From positions 1-22,904 of the forward strand of contig JBOGED010000259.1 of the NCBI GenBank assembly GCA_050743625.1: a stretch of 22,904 bases of DNA. Direction: 5' to 3'. This stretch comes from JBOGED01 sp050743625 (GTDB lineage Bacteria; Actinomycetota; Nitriliruptoria; Euzebyales; Egibacteraceae). The first letter of the stretch is position 1; each line of letters opens with the position of its first letter. The notes beneath the pieces are model-generated. The model saw only the letters and a list, made by a program, of their open reading frames with translations. It searched no databases and was not told where the DNA came from. Positions 15,305-22,899 of the stretch are shown here, in pieces. The position numbers were made by a program, and so were the translations under genes.

Positions 15305-16551
15305 AGCACCGCCACCTTAGGGATTGGCACCACGAACCGCGCTCCCCACGCCTTGACATACGCGAGTTGCGTCATGATCTCCTCGCGGAGATTCCATGGC
15401 AGGACCAGGATGTAGTCGGGCTTGGTCTGCGCGATCCGCGACGGTGAGTAGATCGGGATATGCGTTCCCGGCAAGAACCGACCCTGCTTATATGGGTTGC
15501 GGTCGACCGTGTAGTCGAGCAAGTCCGATCGGATCCCGCAGTAGTTGAGCAACGTATTGCCCTTTCCCGGAGCACCGTACCCCGCGACCTGCTTGCCCTC
15601 TTCCTTCGCGCCGATAAGGAACGTGAGCAGCTCGCGTTTCACCCGCTCGACCCTAGGACCGAACCGTAGGTACGGCGCGAGCTGGTCAAACCCGGCAGCC
15701 GCCTCTCGAGCCAGCAACGACGCGACCGCGGGTTGTCGCGGGTGTATCGGCTGCGAGCCGTCGGCCTGGTGACACAGGTAAAGCCGCAAGGAGCCGCCGT
15801 GCGTGGCCAACTCCTCTACGTCAAAGACGGCGAGGCCCGCCGCGCCGAAGACCCGTTGCGCCGACAGCAGTGAGAAATATGAGAAGTGCTCGTGATAGAT
15901 CGTGTCGAACTGTGTCTCGGCGAACAGCCGCTCGAGGTGGGGGAACTCGACTGTCGCCACTCCCCGAGGGGCCAAGAGCGTCCTCATGCCGGCGGCAAAG
16001 TCGTTCAGGTTCGGGACCTGAGCGAGGACGTTGTTCGCGATCAAGAGGTCGGCCTGGCTGCCTTGGCTGGCGAGCTTCGCCGCGAGCTCCTCGCCGAAGA
16101 ACTCGGTAAGAGTCGGCACGCCCTTGCCGATGGCGGCGGCGGCGACGTTGATCGCCGGTTCGATGCCGAGGACGCTGATGCCGTGCGGGAGGAAATGCTG
16201 GAGGAGGTACCCGTCGTTGCTGGCCAGCTCGACCACGAAGCTCGCGGGCCTCAAGTCGAACCGGCGGATCGCCCGTTCGCTGAAGATACGCGCGTGCTCG
16301 ACCCATGAGCTGGAGTAGGACGAGAAGTACGCGTACTCAGTGAAGATGTCGGCGGGGCTTACATACTCCGAGAGCTGGACCAGGAGGCACCGCTCGCAGA
16401 CGTGGACGCGCAGCGGATAGAACGGTTCCATCTCGTCGAGCTGGGTGGGCGAGATATAGCTCTCGCACAGCGGCGACATGCCGAGGTCGATGACGATGTG
16501 CGTGAGCACCGCGTCGCAGAATCGGCACCGCCTCCCCGCATTCTCGGTCAC
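15301..16551 (-). CDS. Sugar C-methyltransferase (zinc-binding, SAM-dependent)
   Basis: A 416-aa three-part NDP-sugar C-methyltransferase. The N-terminal zinc-binding domain has CRFC (9-12) and CERC (52-55). The SAM-binding core has FVVELASNDGYLLQHF (105-120). DTIYHEHFSYFSL carries the Tyr/His residues used as general base in TcaB9-type C-3 methyltransferases. The C-terminal domain has GYGAPGKGNTLLNYCG and ends at PIPKVAVL. Enzymes of this family methylate C-3 of 4-keto nucleotide sugars to give branched sugars. The GTG start at 16551 is 20 bases after the decarboxylase stop. The coupled cytidylyltransferase downstream supports a CDP- or NDP-linked branched-sugar pathway. Confidence 0.88.
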   Translation of the reverse strand: MTENAGRRCRFCDAVLTHIVIDLGMSPLCESYISPTQLDEMEPFYPLRVHVCERCLLVQLSEYVSPADIFTEYAYFSSYSSSWVEHARIFSERAIRRFDLRPASFVVELASNDGYLLQHFLPHGISVLGIEPAINVAAAAIGKGVPTLTEFFGEELAAKLASQGSQADLLIANNVLAQVPNLNDFAAGMRTLLAPRGVATVEFPHLERLFAETQFDTIYHEHFSYFSLLSAQRVFGAAGLAVFDVEELATHGGSLRLYLCHQADGSQPIHPRQPAVASLLAREAAAGFDQLAPYLRFGPRVERVKRELLTFLIGAKEEGKQVAGYGAPGKGNTLLNYCGIRSDLLDYTVDRNPYKQGRFLPGTHIPIYSPSRIAQTKPDYILVLPWNLREEIMTQLAYVKAWGARFVVPIPKVAVL

Positions 16552-16571
16552 GTCGCGCGCCCTGGCCTGGG

Positions 16572-17555
16572 TTAACCGCGGATCATGTCAGCGCCAGCCC
16601 GGCGGACCCAGGCGACGGTGCTGGCAAGCCCCTCGGCGAGCGGGACCTCGGCCTTCCAGCCCAGCTCTCCCGCGGCAACCGTGGTGTCGGGTTGGCGGAC
16701 CTGCGGATCGTCAATCATCGCGGCCTTGTGCACCACGCCGGGGTGCGCTCCCGCCGCCTCCTGCACTGCCTCGGCGAGCTCGAGGATGGTGACCTCGTCG
16801 GGGTTTCCCAGGTTCACCGGCCCGTCGTAGTCGCTGAGGAGCAGCAAGACGAGTCCTCTGACCATGTCATCGACGTAGCACAGCGACCGCGTTTGCCTGC
16901 CATCGCCATAGATGGTCAGCGGCTCACCGCGAAGCGCTTGGGCGATGAACGTGGGCACCGCCCGGCCGTCGTCCAGCCTGAGCCTGGGCCCGAAGGTATT
17001 GAAGATCCGCGGAACCCGGACGGACAGCCCGTGGGTGTTGCGGTAGGCGTACGTAAGCGCCTCGGCGAACCGCTTCGCCTCGTCGTATACCCCTCGTGGT
17101 CCCACAGGGTTGACGTTGCCCCAGTACGTCTCTGGTTGGGGGTGGATCTTCGGGTCGCCGTAGACCTCGGACGTCGAGGCGAGCATGAAGCGAGCATTCT
17201 TCGCGAGCGCCAGGCCAAGCGCCTTGTGGGTCCCCAGTGCGCCGACCTTCAGCGTCTGGATGGGCAGCCTGAGGTAGTCAGCGGGCGAGGCCGGCGATGC
17301 CCAGTGAAGCACGAAGTCGACGTCACCCGGGACATGCAGGTAATCCGTGACGTCGTAACAGATAAACCGGAAGCGCCGATGGTCGAGGAGATGTCCGACG
17401 TTGGACGCTTGTCCCGTCGAGAGGTTGTCGATCGCGATGACGCGCGCGCCCAACCCAAGGAGATGGCCGCACAGGTGCGAACCGAGAAATCCCGCTCCGC
17501 CCGTGACCACCGCCGTCGTACCTGTCAAGGCTGTCAAGTCTGTCGCCACACTCAT
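16572..17555 (-). CDS. UDP-glucuronate decarboxylase-type SDR (UXS-like)
   Basis: A 327-aa extended SDR. The cofactor motif is TGGAGFLGSH (18-27). LASTSEVYGDP keeps the Ser-Glu pair used by UXS/ArnA decarboxylases, and VYDEAKRFAEAL gives Tyr-x3-Lys followed by Arg. RIFNTFGPRLRLDDGRAVPTFI closely resembles the UXS hallmark. It probably makes UDP-xylose or its 4-keto precursor from UDP-glucuronate. I chose the ATG at 17555 because AAGGGGG lies 5 bases upstream; a GTG at 17588 has no such site. It follows the carrier protein gene by 35 bases in the same operon. A decarboxylase for another nucleotide uronate remains possible. Confidence 0.85.
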   Translation of the reverse strand: MSVATDLTALTGTTAVVTGGAGFLGSHLCGHLLGLGARVIAIDNLSTGQASNVGHLLDHRRFRFICYDVTDYLHVPGDVDFVLHWASPASPADYLRLPIQTLKVGALGTHKALGLALAKNARFMLASTSEVYGDPKIHPQPETYWGNVNPVGPRGVYDEAKRFAEALTYAYRNTHGLSVRVPRIFNTFGPRLRLDDGRAVPTFIAQALRGEPLTIYGDGRQTRSLCYVDDMVRGLVLLLLSDYDGPVNLGNPDEVTILELAEAVQEAAGAHPGVVHKAAMIDDPQVRQPDTTVAAGELGWKAEVPLAEGLASTVAWVRRAGADMIRG

Positions 17556-17590
17556 CGCCGCCCCCTTTTCATTGCTTCGCCCCACCACGC

Positions 17591-17857
17591 TCAGGAGGGC
17601 GTTGCTCCGTTACGCATGCCGACCGTGCTCAAGAAATGAGCGATCCGCTCGACGCTGCGAAAGCACTCCACATCGAAGTCGTCGAGCGGCAGCTCCTGAG
17701 AGAACTCCTCTTCAATCTCCGCGATCAGCGTCACCATTGCGAGGGAATCGAGAAGCCCCCCGTCGATGAGATCCTCATCCGGCCCCGACACTTCCACGTT
17801 CAAGGCCTGGAGGATCAGGTCGCTGATCCGGCCGACGAGCTGCGGGTCCGTCTTCAT
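17591..17857 (-). CDS. Acyl/aminoacyl carrier protein
   Basis: An 88-aa stand-alone carrier protein. DGGLLDSLAMVTLIAEIEEEF holds the 4'-phosphopantetheine attachment Ser38 in the DSL motif at the start of helix II. Size and acidity match DltC-like and discrete PCP/ACP proteins. Its ATG overlaps the stop of the adenylation enzyme (ATGA, 17854-17857), so the two proteins are made together and should work as a loading pair. It would carry an aminoacyl or acyl thioester for transfer to a sugar or small molecule. No phosphopantetheinyl transferase is in the window. Confidence 0.9.
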   Translation of the reverse strand: MKTDPQLVGRISDLILQALNVEVSGPDEDLIDGGLLDSLAMVTLIAEIEEEFSQELPLDDFDVECFRSVERIAHFLSTVGMRNGATPS

Positions 17858-19518
17858 GGTGTAGTACCCGCGCGGGCGAGCCGTGACTCTTCGAAGCGCT
17901 CGCGGAGCTGCTTACGGTCGATCTTTCCATTCACGTTCTTGGGCAAGAGGTCGAGTCTGGACCAGCGAGCCGGCAGCATATACGCGGGAAGCACTGTCGA
18001 GAGCTGCCGGCGGAGCATCACGGGTGTGAGCTCGACGCCTTCGAGCGTCGCGTATGCGCAGCAGATCGTGGTGCCCTCGAAACCGCCGGTGTCCACGCCG
18101 ACGACCGCGCACTCACGTACTCCCTCTGCGGCGTTGAGGGCCGCCTCGATCTCACCAAGCTCGATGCGGTAGCCCCGGCTCTTGATCTGAGAGTCCGCGC
18201 GACCCAGAAACTCGACGAGGCCGCCGCTGCCCACGCGCGCCAGGTCCCCCGTCCGGTAGATCCGCGCCGTGGGATCGATCGCCCGACGCGTCGACAGCGT
18301 CGAGCCCCGGATCCCCAGCTCCCGCTGGGGGGCTCGTGGGTCCGGCACGAACACCTCGGCGGTCCTCTCGTCGTCCCGCCAGTACCCGGGGCTCAACCCC
18401 ACACCTGTGATGTAGAGGTCGCCGATCTCGCCGTCCGGTACGGGCGCAAGACGCTCGTCGAGCACGATCAGCTCCTCCCCGGAGCAGGGCGCTCCAATCG
18501 GGACAGGCTCCGTGTCGTCCCTCGGGCATTGCGGCACCGTGTAGTAGCTGCTCGCGATCGTCGCCTCGGTCGGGCCGTAAAGGTTAGTGAACCGGACATG
18601 CCCGAGGCGCCGCATCCAATGGATAAGCACGGGCGTCGGGAGCACCTCGCCGCACCACAGAAGGCGCTCGAGTGCGGGGAAGTCGTCCTGCGCGACCGCG
18701 TCGAACTTGGCCATATACGTCAAGACCGACGGGACCGAGAACCACTGCGTGAGCTGGGCGTCCCTGATCATCCCGGCGAGGGCGTGAGGGCTGACGCTTA
18801 AGGATGGTGGCACCAGGTGAAGCTCCGCTCCGGCCGCGAAGGTTCCGTAGATATCGAAGGTCGATAGGTCGAAATGCAACGGCGGATGGCCCGAGATCCG
18901 GTCGGTCGCGCGAGTGCCGAAGTACGCGACGGCCCAGTCCACGAACGCAACCACGTTCGCGTGCGTGATGATCACGCCCTTCGGGTTGCCCGTGGAGCCG
19001 GACGTGAACAGCAGGTGCGCGATATCGCCAGGGGAACCTCGCCGCGCGAGTGGGTCGCCAGACTCGGTCCAGCAGTCGGCGATGGCGAACTCCGCCTCGA
19101 ACCGCTCGCCCGTGGCCGGCCCGTTGACCGAGCCGATGGGGATGTCCTCGGCGAGGCCGCCTTCAGCGATCAACTCGTCGATGCGGCCGGCGGCGGTCGG
19201 GTCGACGAGAACCAAGCGGGGATCTGCCGACGCGAAGATGCGGGCGATACGCGGCGCGGGGCTCGCGCTGTCGATCGGTACGTACGCACCCTGTGCCTTG
19301 AGGACTGCGAGCATCCCCGCAACCGTCGCCGGGGACTTCGGCGCGAGCACGCAGACGCGGTCACCGTGACCGACGCCGCGAGCACGCAGGAAACGCGCCA
19401 GCCGGTTCGTGGAGCCTTCGAGCTGGCCATACGAGACGCGGTCGTCACCCATAACGAGGGCGGTGCGGTCGGGATCGCGGTCCGCCGCCCTCCAGAGGTA
19501 GTCCTGCAAGAGTTCCAC
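17854..19518 (-). CDS. Stand-alone amino-acid adenylation enzyme (DltA-like A domain)
   Basis: A 554-aa adenylate-forming enzyme with all core motifs. These are A3 LLFTSGSTGNPKG (169-181), A5 NLYGPTEATI (312-321), A7 YRTGD (421-425), A8 RADSQIKSRGYRIELGEIE (440-458) and A10 NVNGKIDRK with catalytic Lys532. It has no fused carrier, condensation or thioesterase domain. HFDLSTFDIYG (215-225) keeps the Asp (217) that binds the alpha-amino group. LLWCGEVLP places Cys289 where DltA has the Cys that favours D-alanine, as I recall it. It should activate an amino acid and load the overlapping carrier protein gene product. The GTG start at 19518 is 4 bases after the monooxygenase stop. Substrate is uncertain: D- or L-Ala, Gly or another small residue are guesses. 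Confidence 0.88.
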   Translation of the reverse strand: MELLQDYLWRAADRDPDRTALVMGDDRVSYGQLEGSTNRLARFLRARGVGHGDRVCVLAPKSPATVAGMLAVLKAQGAYVPIDSASPAPRIARIFASADPRLVLVDPTAAGRIDELIAEGGLAEDIPIGSVNGPATGERFEAEFAIADCWTESGDPLARRGSPGDIAHLLFTSGSTGNPKGVIITHANVVAFVDWAVAYFGTRATDRISGHPPLHFDLSTFDIYGTFAAGAELHLVPPSLSVSPHALAGMIRDAQLTQWFSVPSVLTYMAKFDAVAQDDFPALERLLWCGEVLPTPVLIHWMRRLGHVRFTNLYGPTEATIASSYYTVPQCPRDDTEPVPIGAPCSGEELIVLDERLAPVPDGEIGDLYITGVGLSPGYWRDDERTAEVFVPDPRAPQRELGIRGSTLSTRRAIDPTARIYRTGDLARVGSGGLVEFLGRADSQIKSRGYRIELGEIEAALNAAEGVRECAVVGVDTGGFEGTTICCAYATLEGVELTPVMLRRQLSTVLPAYMLPARWSRLDLLPKNVNGKIDRKQLRERFEESRLARAGTTP

Positions 19519-19522
19519 GCGG

Positions 19523-20542
19523 CTACGACCCTACGATGGCGTTACGCGCCTGCGCGAAGACCACGCCGATGTGCTCGAGCTCGTCTCTGGACGCGGGAAT
19601 GTCGAGAATGAACGTCGTGCTTCCGAGCTCGACGTAATGGGCGAGCTCACGGGCCACCCGCTCGTAGCTGCCTACCAGGTAGGGGCAGAACGTCTTGTAG
19701 TTCTGGAACGGTCCCAGCCAGTAGGGATTGGGCTCGCTGCCCTCGTCGCCCCCGGCAGCGGAGTCGCGCTTCGACAGCTGGTGGTGCCAGTGCGAGTCGG
19801 ACACGGACATGGCGAGCTTGTGCGTGATCTGACCCTTTCGGTCCTCGGGGAAGCGCTGGTAGGCGACGCGCCAGGCCTCGTTGGGATCCTCGCGCGCGAT
19901 GATCCCAACACGGATACCGAACTCTTCGACACCTTCCCCCGTGGGCGGGGATTCTTCACCCGGCGGCTGAGGGTATTTCACGGGTGTCGCTCCCAGGGTC
20001 CGCGCCGCCGCAAGCCCCGCGGGCGACGACCCCGAGATAAGCACCTCAGGCGCCAGATCGGGCGGCATCGCGGGTGTCATGCGCAGGTTGTTGACCTGGT
20101 AATAGGCGCCGTCGAGCGTCACGGGCCCCGCTGTAGACAGCAACCCCATCATGATCTGCGTGTACTCGATCGTACGGGCGTACCGCTCGTCATGTGGGGT
20201 CTGGTCACCGAGGGCAACCAGGTCATTCTTGAACCCGCCCGCCAACATATTGAGGTAGACCCGCCGGCCATGCATGAACGCGAGCGAGGCGACCATCTTC
20301 GCCGCCGCGTAGGGATGCAGGTACACCGGCTGGATCGCAACCAATGGACCAAGCCGCTCCGTGCTCTGGATGATGACCTGCGAAACGAGCCAAGGATCGA
20401 CGATGCCGTTGTCCGTGTACACGAGGATGCCCGCGCATCCGGCGGCCTCGCTCCAGACAGCGACGTCCGCGACCGCGCGCAAGTAGCGTGAGGCCTGTAC
20501 GTCTTTCGACTGCGGACAAGTCGAGAATACTTTGATGATCAA
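19523..20542 (-). CDS. Luciferase-like (LLM) flavin-dependent monooxygenase
   Basis: A bacterial luciferase-type TIM-barrel oxidoreductase using reduced flavin. IKVFSTCPQSK is the first beta strand. VYTDNGIVDPWLVSQVIIQ, then PLVAIQPVYLHPYAAAKMVASLAFMHGRRVYLNMLAGG, follow the family pattern, as does EVLISGSSPAGLAAARTLGA. Such enzymes occur in peptide and polyketide clusters, where they hydroxylate or oxidise tethered amino acids. That role here is inference. I prefer the TTG at 20542 (339 aa) because TAAGGGGG, overlapping the formyltransferase stop, gives the same AAGGGGG site used by several neighbours. The ATGs at 20575 and 20590 would overlap the formyltransferase by up to 35 bases and add non-core residues. 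It lies between the formyltransferase and the adenylation enzyme. Confidence 0.83.
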   Translation of the reverse strand: MIIKVFSTCPQSKDVQASRYLRAVADVAVWSEAAGCAGILVYTDNGIVDPWLVSQVIIQSTERLGPLVAIQPVYLHPYAAAKMVASLAFMHGRRVYLNMLAGGFKNDLVALGDQTPHDERYARTIEYTQIMMGLLSTAGPVTLDGAYYQVNNLRMTPAMPPDLAPEVLISGSSPAGLAAARTLGATPVKYPQPPGEESPPTGEGVEEFGIRVGIIAREDPNEAWRVAYQRFPEDRKGQITHKLAMSVSDSHWHHQLSKRDSAAGGDEGSEPNPYWLGPFQNYKTFCPYLVGSYERVARELAHYVELGSTTFILDIPASRDELEHIGVVFAQARNAIVGS

Positions 20543-20555
20543 TGCCGCGTCCCCC

Positions 20556-21593
20556 TTACGCGCCGACTCCCCCATTGGGATGCGTTCCATGCTCTTCCCC
20601 GCCTCCCGTTAGGATCAGACTACACCCGGTGTTGTCGAGAGGAAAGCCGGCGGGATCGCGGGCGCCGCGCAGGCGAGTTCCAGGTTTCACCGCGGCGAGC
20701 GCGGCGCGGGGATCCATGCGCCTGTCCCCGACGTGGATTCGCGTCACCAGCACCCACTCGTCAGCCGCGGCGACGAGCAACCCTCTGTCCGCCGCAGATC
20801 CGACGGTGCCGGGTGGCTCCGCCGCGCTCATCTCTGTCATGGACGCCTTCGACATCGTGACCTGGAGATCGCCCGCATACGTTCGCGGCTCGCCCCAGGG
20901 CGACCGCCAGGGGCTGTAGTCGCAGGCTCGTATGAAATCCACCACCTGGCGTGCGGGGCGTTCCCACGGGATAAGGCCGCCATGTGGCACCTTCCGCCCA
21001 AAGTAACGACGCAAGGAGAGATCCTGCGATACGGCCGGGATCGTCACCGGGTCTCGGGCCGCCTGCGCGAGCAGCGCAGATACCAGCGGCAGGCCGTGAC
21101 GCACGCATTTGGCGGTCAACGACAGACCAGTGTCCGAGGGCGTGATCGGGAACGAGGCCTGGAACGCGATGCGGCCGGCGTCCACCTTGGGGGCCATCCA
21201 GTGGAGCGTCACACCGTGGTGGGGCTCTCCCCGGTAGATCGCCCAGCTGGGGACATTCAACCCCGCGTACTGTGGCAACTGGCCGGGGTGGAGGTTGAAG
21301 CTCCCGATGCGGGGCGCGGCGATCACGTGCGGGTCCGCGATGTGCAGCGAATGGATGTTGAGCAGCAGGTCGACCTCGGCGGCCCTCAGATGCTCCGCGA
21401 ACGCCGGATCGGTCACGAGCTTCGCCGGCAGCACCTCGATGCCCAAGCCCTCCGCGACGGCGGCGACCGTCGCGCCACGAGCCCCCTCGGGCGCCGAGGT
21501 GAGGACCGCACTGACCCGGTGCCCGGCCGACGTCACAAGCCGCAATACTTGGATACCGGCCGACTCCTCAGCGGCGAGGACGATATTCACCAC
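20556..21593 (-). CDS. Formyltransferase (10-formyl-THF type)
   Basis: A 345-aa protein of the Met-tRNA/sugar-amine formyltransferase family. The catalytic triad is visible as Asn100, His102 and Asp138 in SFNLHPGQLPQYAGLN and MAPKVDAGRI. LLNIHSLHI precedes it, and a C-terminal Formyl_trans_C-like part includes RACDYSPWRSPWGEPRTYAG. It should move a formyl group from N10-formyl-THF to an amine. A housekeeping Met-tRNA formyltransferase is unlikely given the operon and the divergent C-terminus. An amino sugar or carrier-bound amino acid is the likely substrate (inference). The GTG start at 21593 has AAAGGGGG 6 bases upstream and overlaps the GNAT gene by 26 bases. Confidence 0.85.
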   Translation of the reverse strand: MVNIVLAAEESAGIQVLRLVTSAGHRVSAVLTSAPEGARGATVAAVAEGLGIEVLPAKLVTDPAFAEHLRAAEVDLLLNIHSLHIADPHVIAAPRIGSFNLHPGQLPQYAGLNVPSWAIYRGEPHHGVTLHWMAPKVDAGRIAFQASFPITPSDTGLSLTAKCVRHGLPLVSALLAQAARDPVTIPAVSQDLSLRRYFGRKVPHGGLIPWERPARQVVDFIRACDYSPWRSPWGEPRTYAGDLQVTMSKASMTEMSAAEPPGTVGSAADRGLLVAAADEWVLVTRIHVGDRRMDPRAALAAVKPGTRLRGARDPAGFPLDNTGCSLILTGGGEEHGTHPNGGVGA

Positions 21594-22734
21594 GATGTTC
21601 CCCCTTTCCCGCGAGACCAGCGATGCGCGGACCCACCCACCACTCCCCGTCCATCCTCGTCAATACGCCATCGCCGACCATGATCGCATCGACGAGGCTC
21701 GCATCACGCGAATGGACGAGGAATCGCGCGCTCCGACGGATCACACAGTGGCGCTCCCACACAGTTTCGCACAGGTGTGGCTCCAACCGCCCTTGCAGCA
21801 ATGCGGTCCCATGCTCGGCAGCGTCATACAGCAGGTGATCGAACACCGCGCCCACGTCTTGGCCTCGCGCGGCGAGCTGTTGGACGTCGCCGATCCCATG
21901 CCGTGGGAGGTAAGCGACATACCATCCCCGCGTCTTACCCGCGGCGTCCCGAACCAGCCGGCGTACGAGGCTGCCATCGCTGGTTGGGCCCTCCATCGCG
22001 TAGAAGGCCCAACTGTTCGTGGGGCCGGCCATCTGGAGGAAGAGCCACGCGAGGAAATCCTCATCGTAGTCGGGGCGCACACGGGCGCACTTCGCGACCG
22101 CGGGAAGGTGCTCGAGGAGCGCCCGCGGGGTGAGCTCCTCCGCCGTCGTGGGGGGCCGGGGTACCCGCAACAGCTTCCCGCACGCACGCTTGGCGACCGC
22201 GTCGAGCAACGGGGCCGCCGAGCGGGCGTACGGCTTCCAGAACGAGTCCCGTCTCACGGCACGCTCAACTCCGAAGCGGAACGGCTCGAGGAACCGGACC
22301 CACGTATGGGAGCCGAGAGAAACCGTCGCCGCGCCGAGCCGTTCCCACAAAAGGCGTACGTCCAGTCCCGCGCTGTCGGTGATGCTCACGTCCTGGGACC
22401 CCGCGAGGTAGCGTCGCAACAGCAATGCTCCGATACCCCGGTCTCGGACGGCGGGCTCGCTCATGAGCTGACCGGCGTAGCTTGCCCGTACCGGTTTCCC
22501 ATCGACGCACAGCCGGCGCACATGGGAGCCGACGAAGCTGACGATCCGGGCCTCCGCGTCCGTATACACCAGCGAAGGGATCTCGGGATCAGCCCATGGA
22601 TGATCGAGCAATACCTGGTGGAGCAGTGCCACCAGCCCAGACCGGGGTGTTCGCGAGCCTGATCCCATCACGAACTCGTAAAGGCTCGCGACCTGCGGGA
22701 TGTCCTCAGGCCGTAGCGGGCGGATCACGCTCAT
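21568..22734 (-). CDS. GNAT-type acyltransferase, possibly tandem
   Basis: A 388-aa protein whose first half is a GNAT fold. IRPLRPEDIPQVASLYEFV is the first strand and helix, and YAGQLMSEPAVRDRGIGALLLRRYL holds the acyl-CoA-binding RDRGIG loop (97-102). The length is about twice that of a single GNAT. The second half (about 220-370) has GNAT-like strand patterns without a clear second Q/RxxGxG/A loop, as in tandem or Fem-like enzymes. It may transfer an acyl or aminoacyl group to an amine. The donor could be a CoA ester or the carrier protein of this operon; this is not determined. It is the first gene of the 11-gene operon, with ATG at 22734 and a weak AGG upstream. Confidence 0.72.
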   Translation of the reverse strand: MSVIRPLRPEDIPQVASLYEFVMGSGSRTPRSGLVALLHQVLLDHPWADPEIPSLVYTDAEARIVSFVGSHVRRLCVDGKPVRASYAGQLMSEPAVRDRGIGALLLRRYLAGSQDVSITDSAGLDVRLLWERLGAATVSLGSHTWVRFLEPFRFGVERAVRRDSFWKPYARSAAPLLDAVAKRACGKLLRVPRPPTTAEELTPRALLEHLPAVAKCARVRPDYDEDFLAWLFLQMAGPTNSWAFYAMEGPTSDGSLVRRLVRDAAGKTRGWYVAYLPRHGIGDVQQLAARGQDVGAVFDHLLYDAAEHGTALLQGRLEPHLCETVWERHCVIRRSARFLVHSRDASLVDAIMVGDGVLTRMDGEWWVGPRIAGLAGKGEHRGEYRPRR

Positions 22735-22760
22735 CCCAGGCCTGATCTCTCCGCATTGAG

Positions 22761-22820
22761 CACTTCGCCGTACCGAGCTGAGAATCGGCTACACTTCGCC
22801 CGTTTTTGCAAGATTTTTGC
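22761..22820 (-). promoter_or_regulatory. Putative control region of the 11-gene operon with phased direct repeats
   Basis: CACTTCGCC occurs at 22761-22769 and 22792-22800, exactly 31 bases apart. TTTTTGC occurs at 22803-22809 and 22814-22820, 11 bases apart. Both spacings place the copies on one face of the helix. The region lies 27-86 bases upstream of the GNAT start. No convincing -35/-10 pair was identified on the minus strand. On the plus strand TACACT (22790-22795) could be a -10 element reading outward. Confidence 0.4.
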
Positions 22821-22855
22821 CTTAAGATCGGCGGCGCTTGCCAGCCTACTCCTGC

Positions 22856-22899
22856 ACTGTGCAGAGTTATGCCGGTATACCGGCATAACTCTGCACAGT
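22856..22899. terminator. Perfect 44-bp palindrome
   Basis: Each arm is 22 bases (22856-22877 and 22878-22899), beginning ACTGTGCAGAGTTATGCC and meeting at GGTATACC, with no mismatch. As RNA it would form a very stable hairpin with no U-tract. It may end a leftward operon whose last gene lies beyond the window, or it may be a protein-binding or structural site. It is unrelated in sequence to the hairpin at 8762-8808 but similar in design. Confidence 0.6.

Noticed and set aside
16692..17639. A 315-codon open frame on the plus strand
   Set aside because: It mirrors the UXS-like gene on the other strand and has no family motifs of its own.
21295..22662. A 455-codon open frame on the plus strand
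   Set aside because: It lies antisense to the GNAT and formyltransferase genes, which have clear family motifs. Its translation is low in recognisable domains and rich in Arg/Pro, as expected of a high-GC shadow frame.
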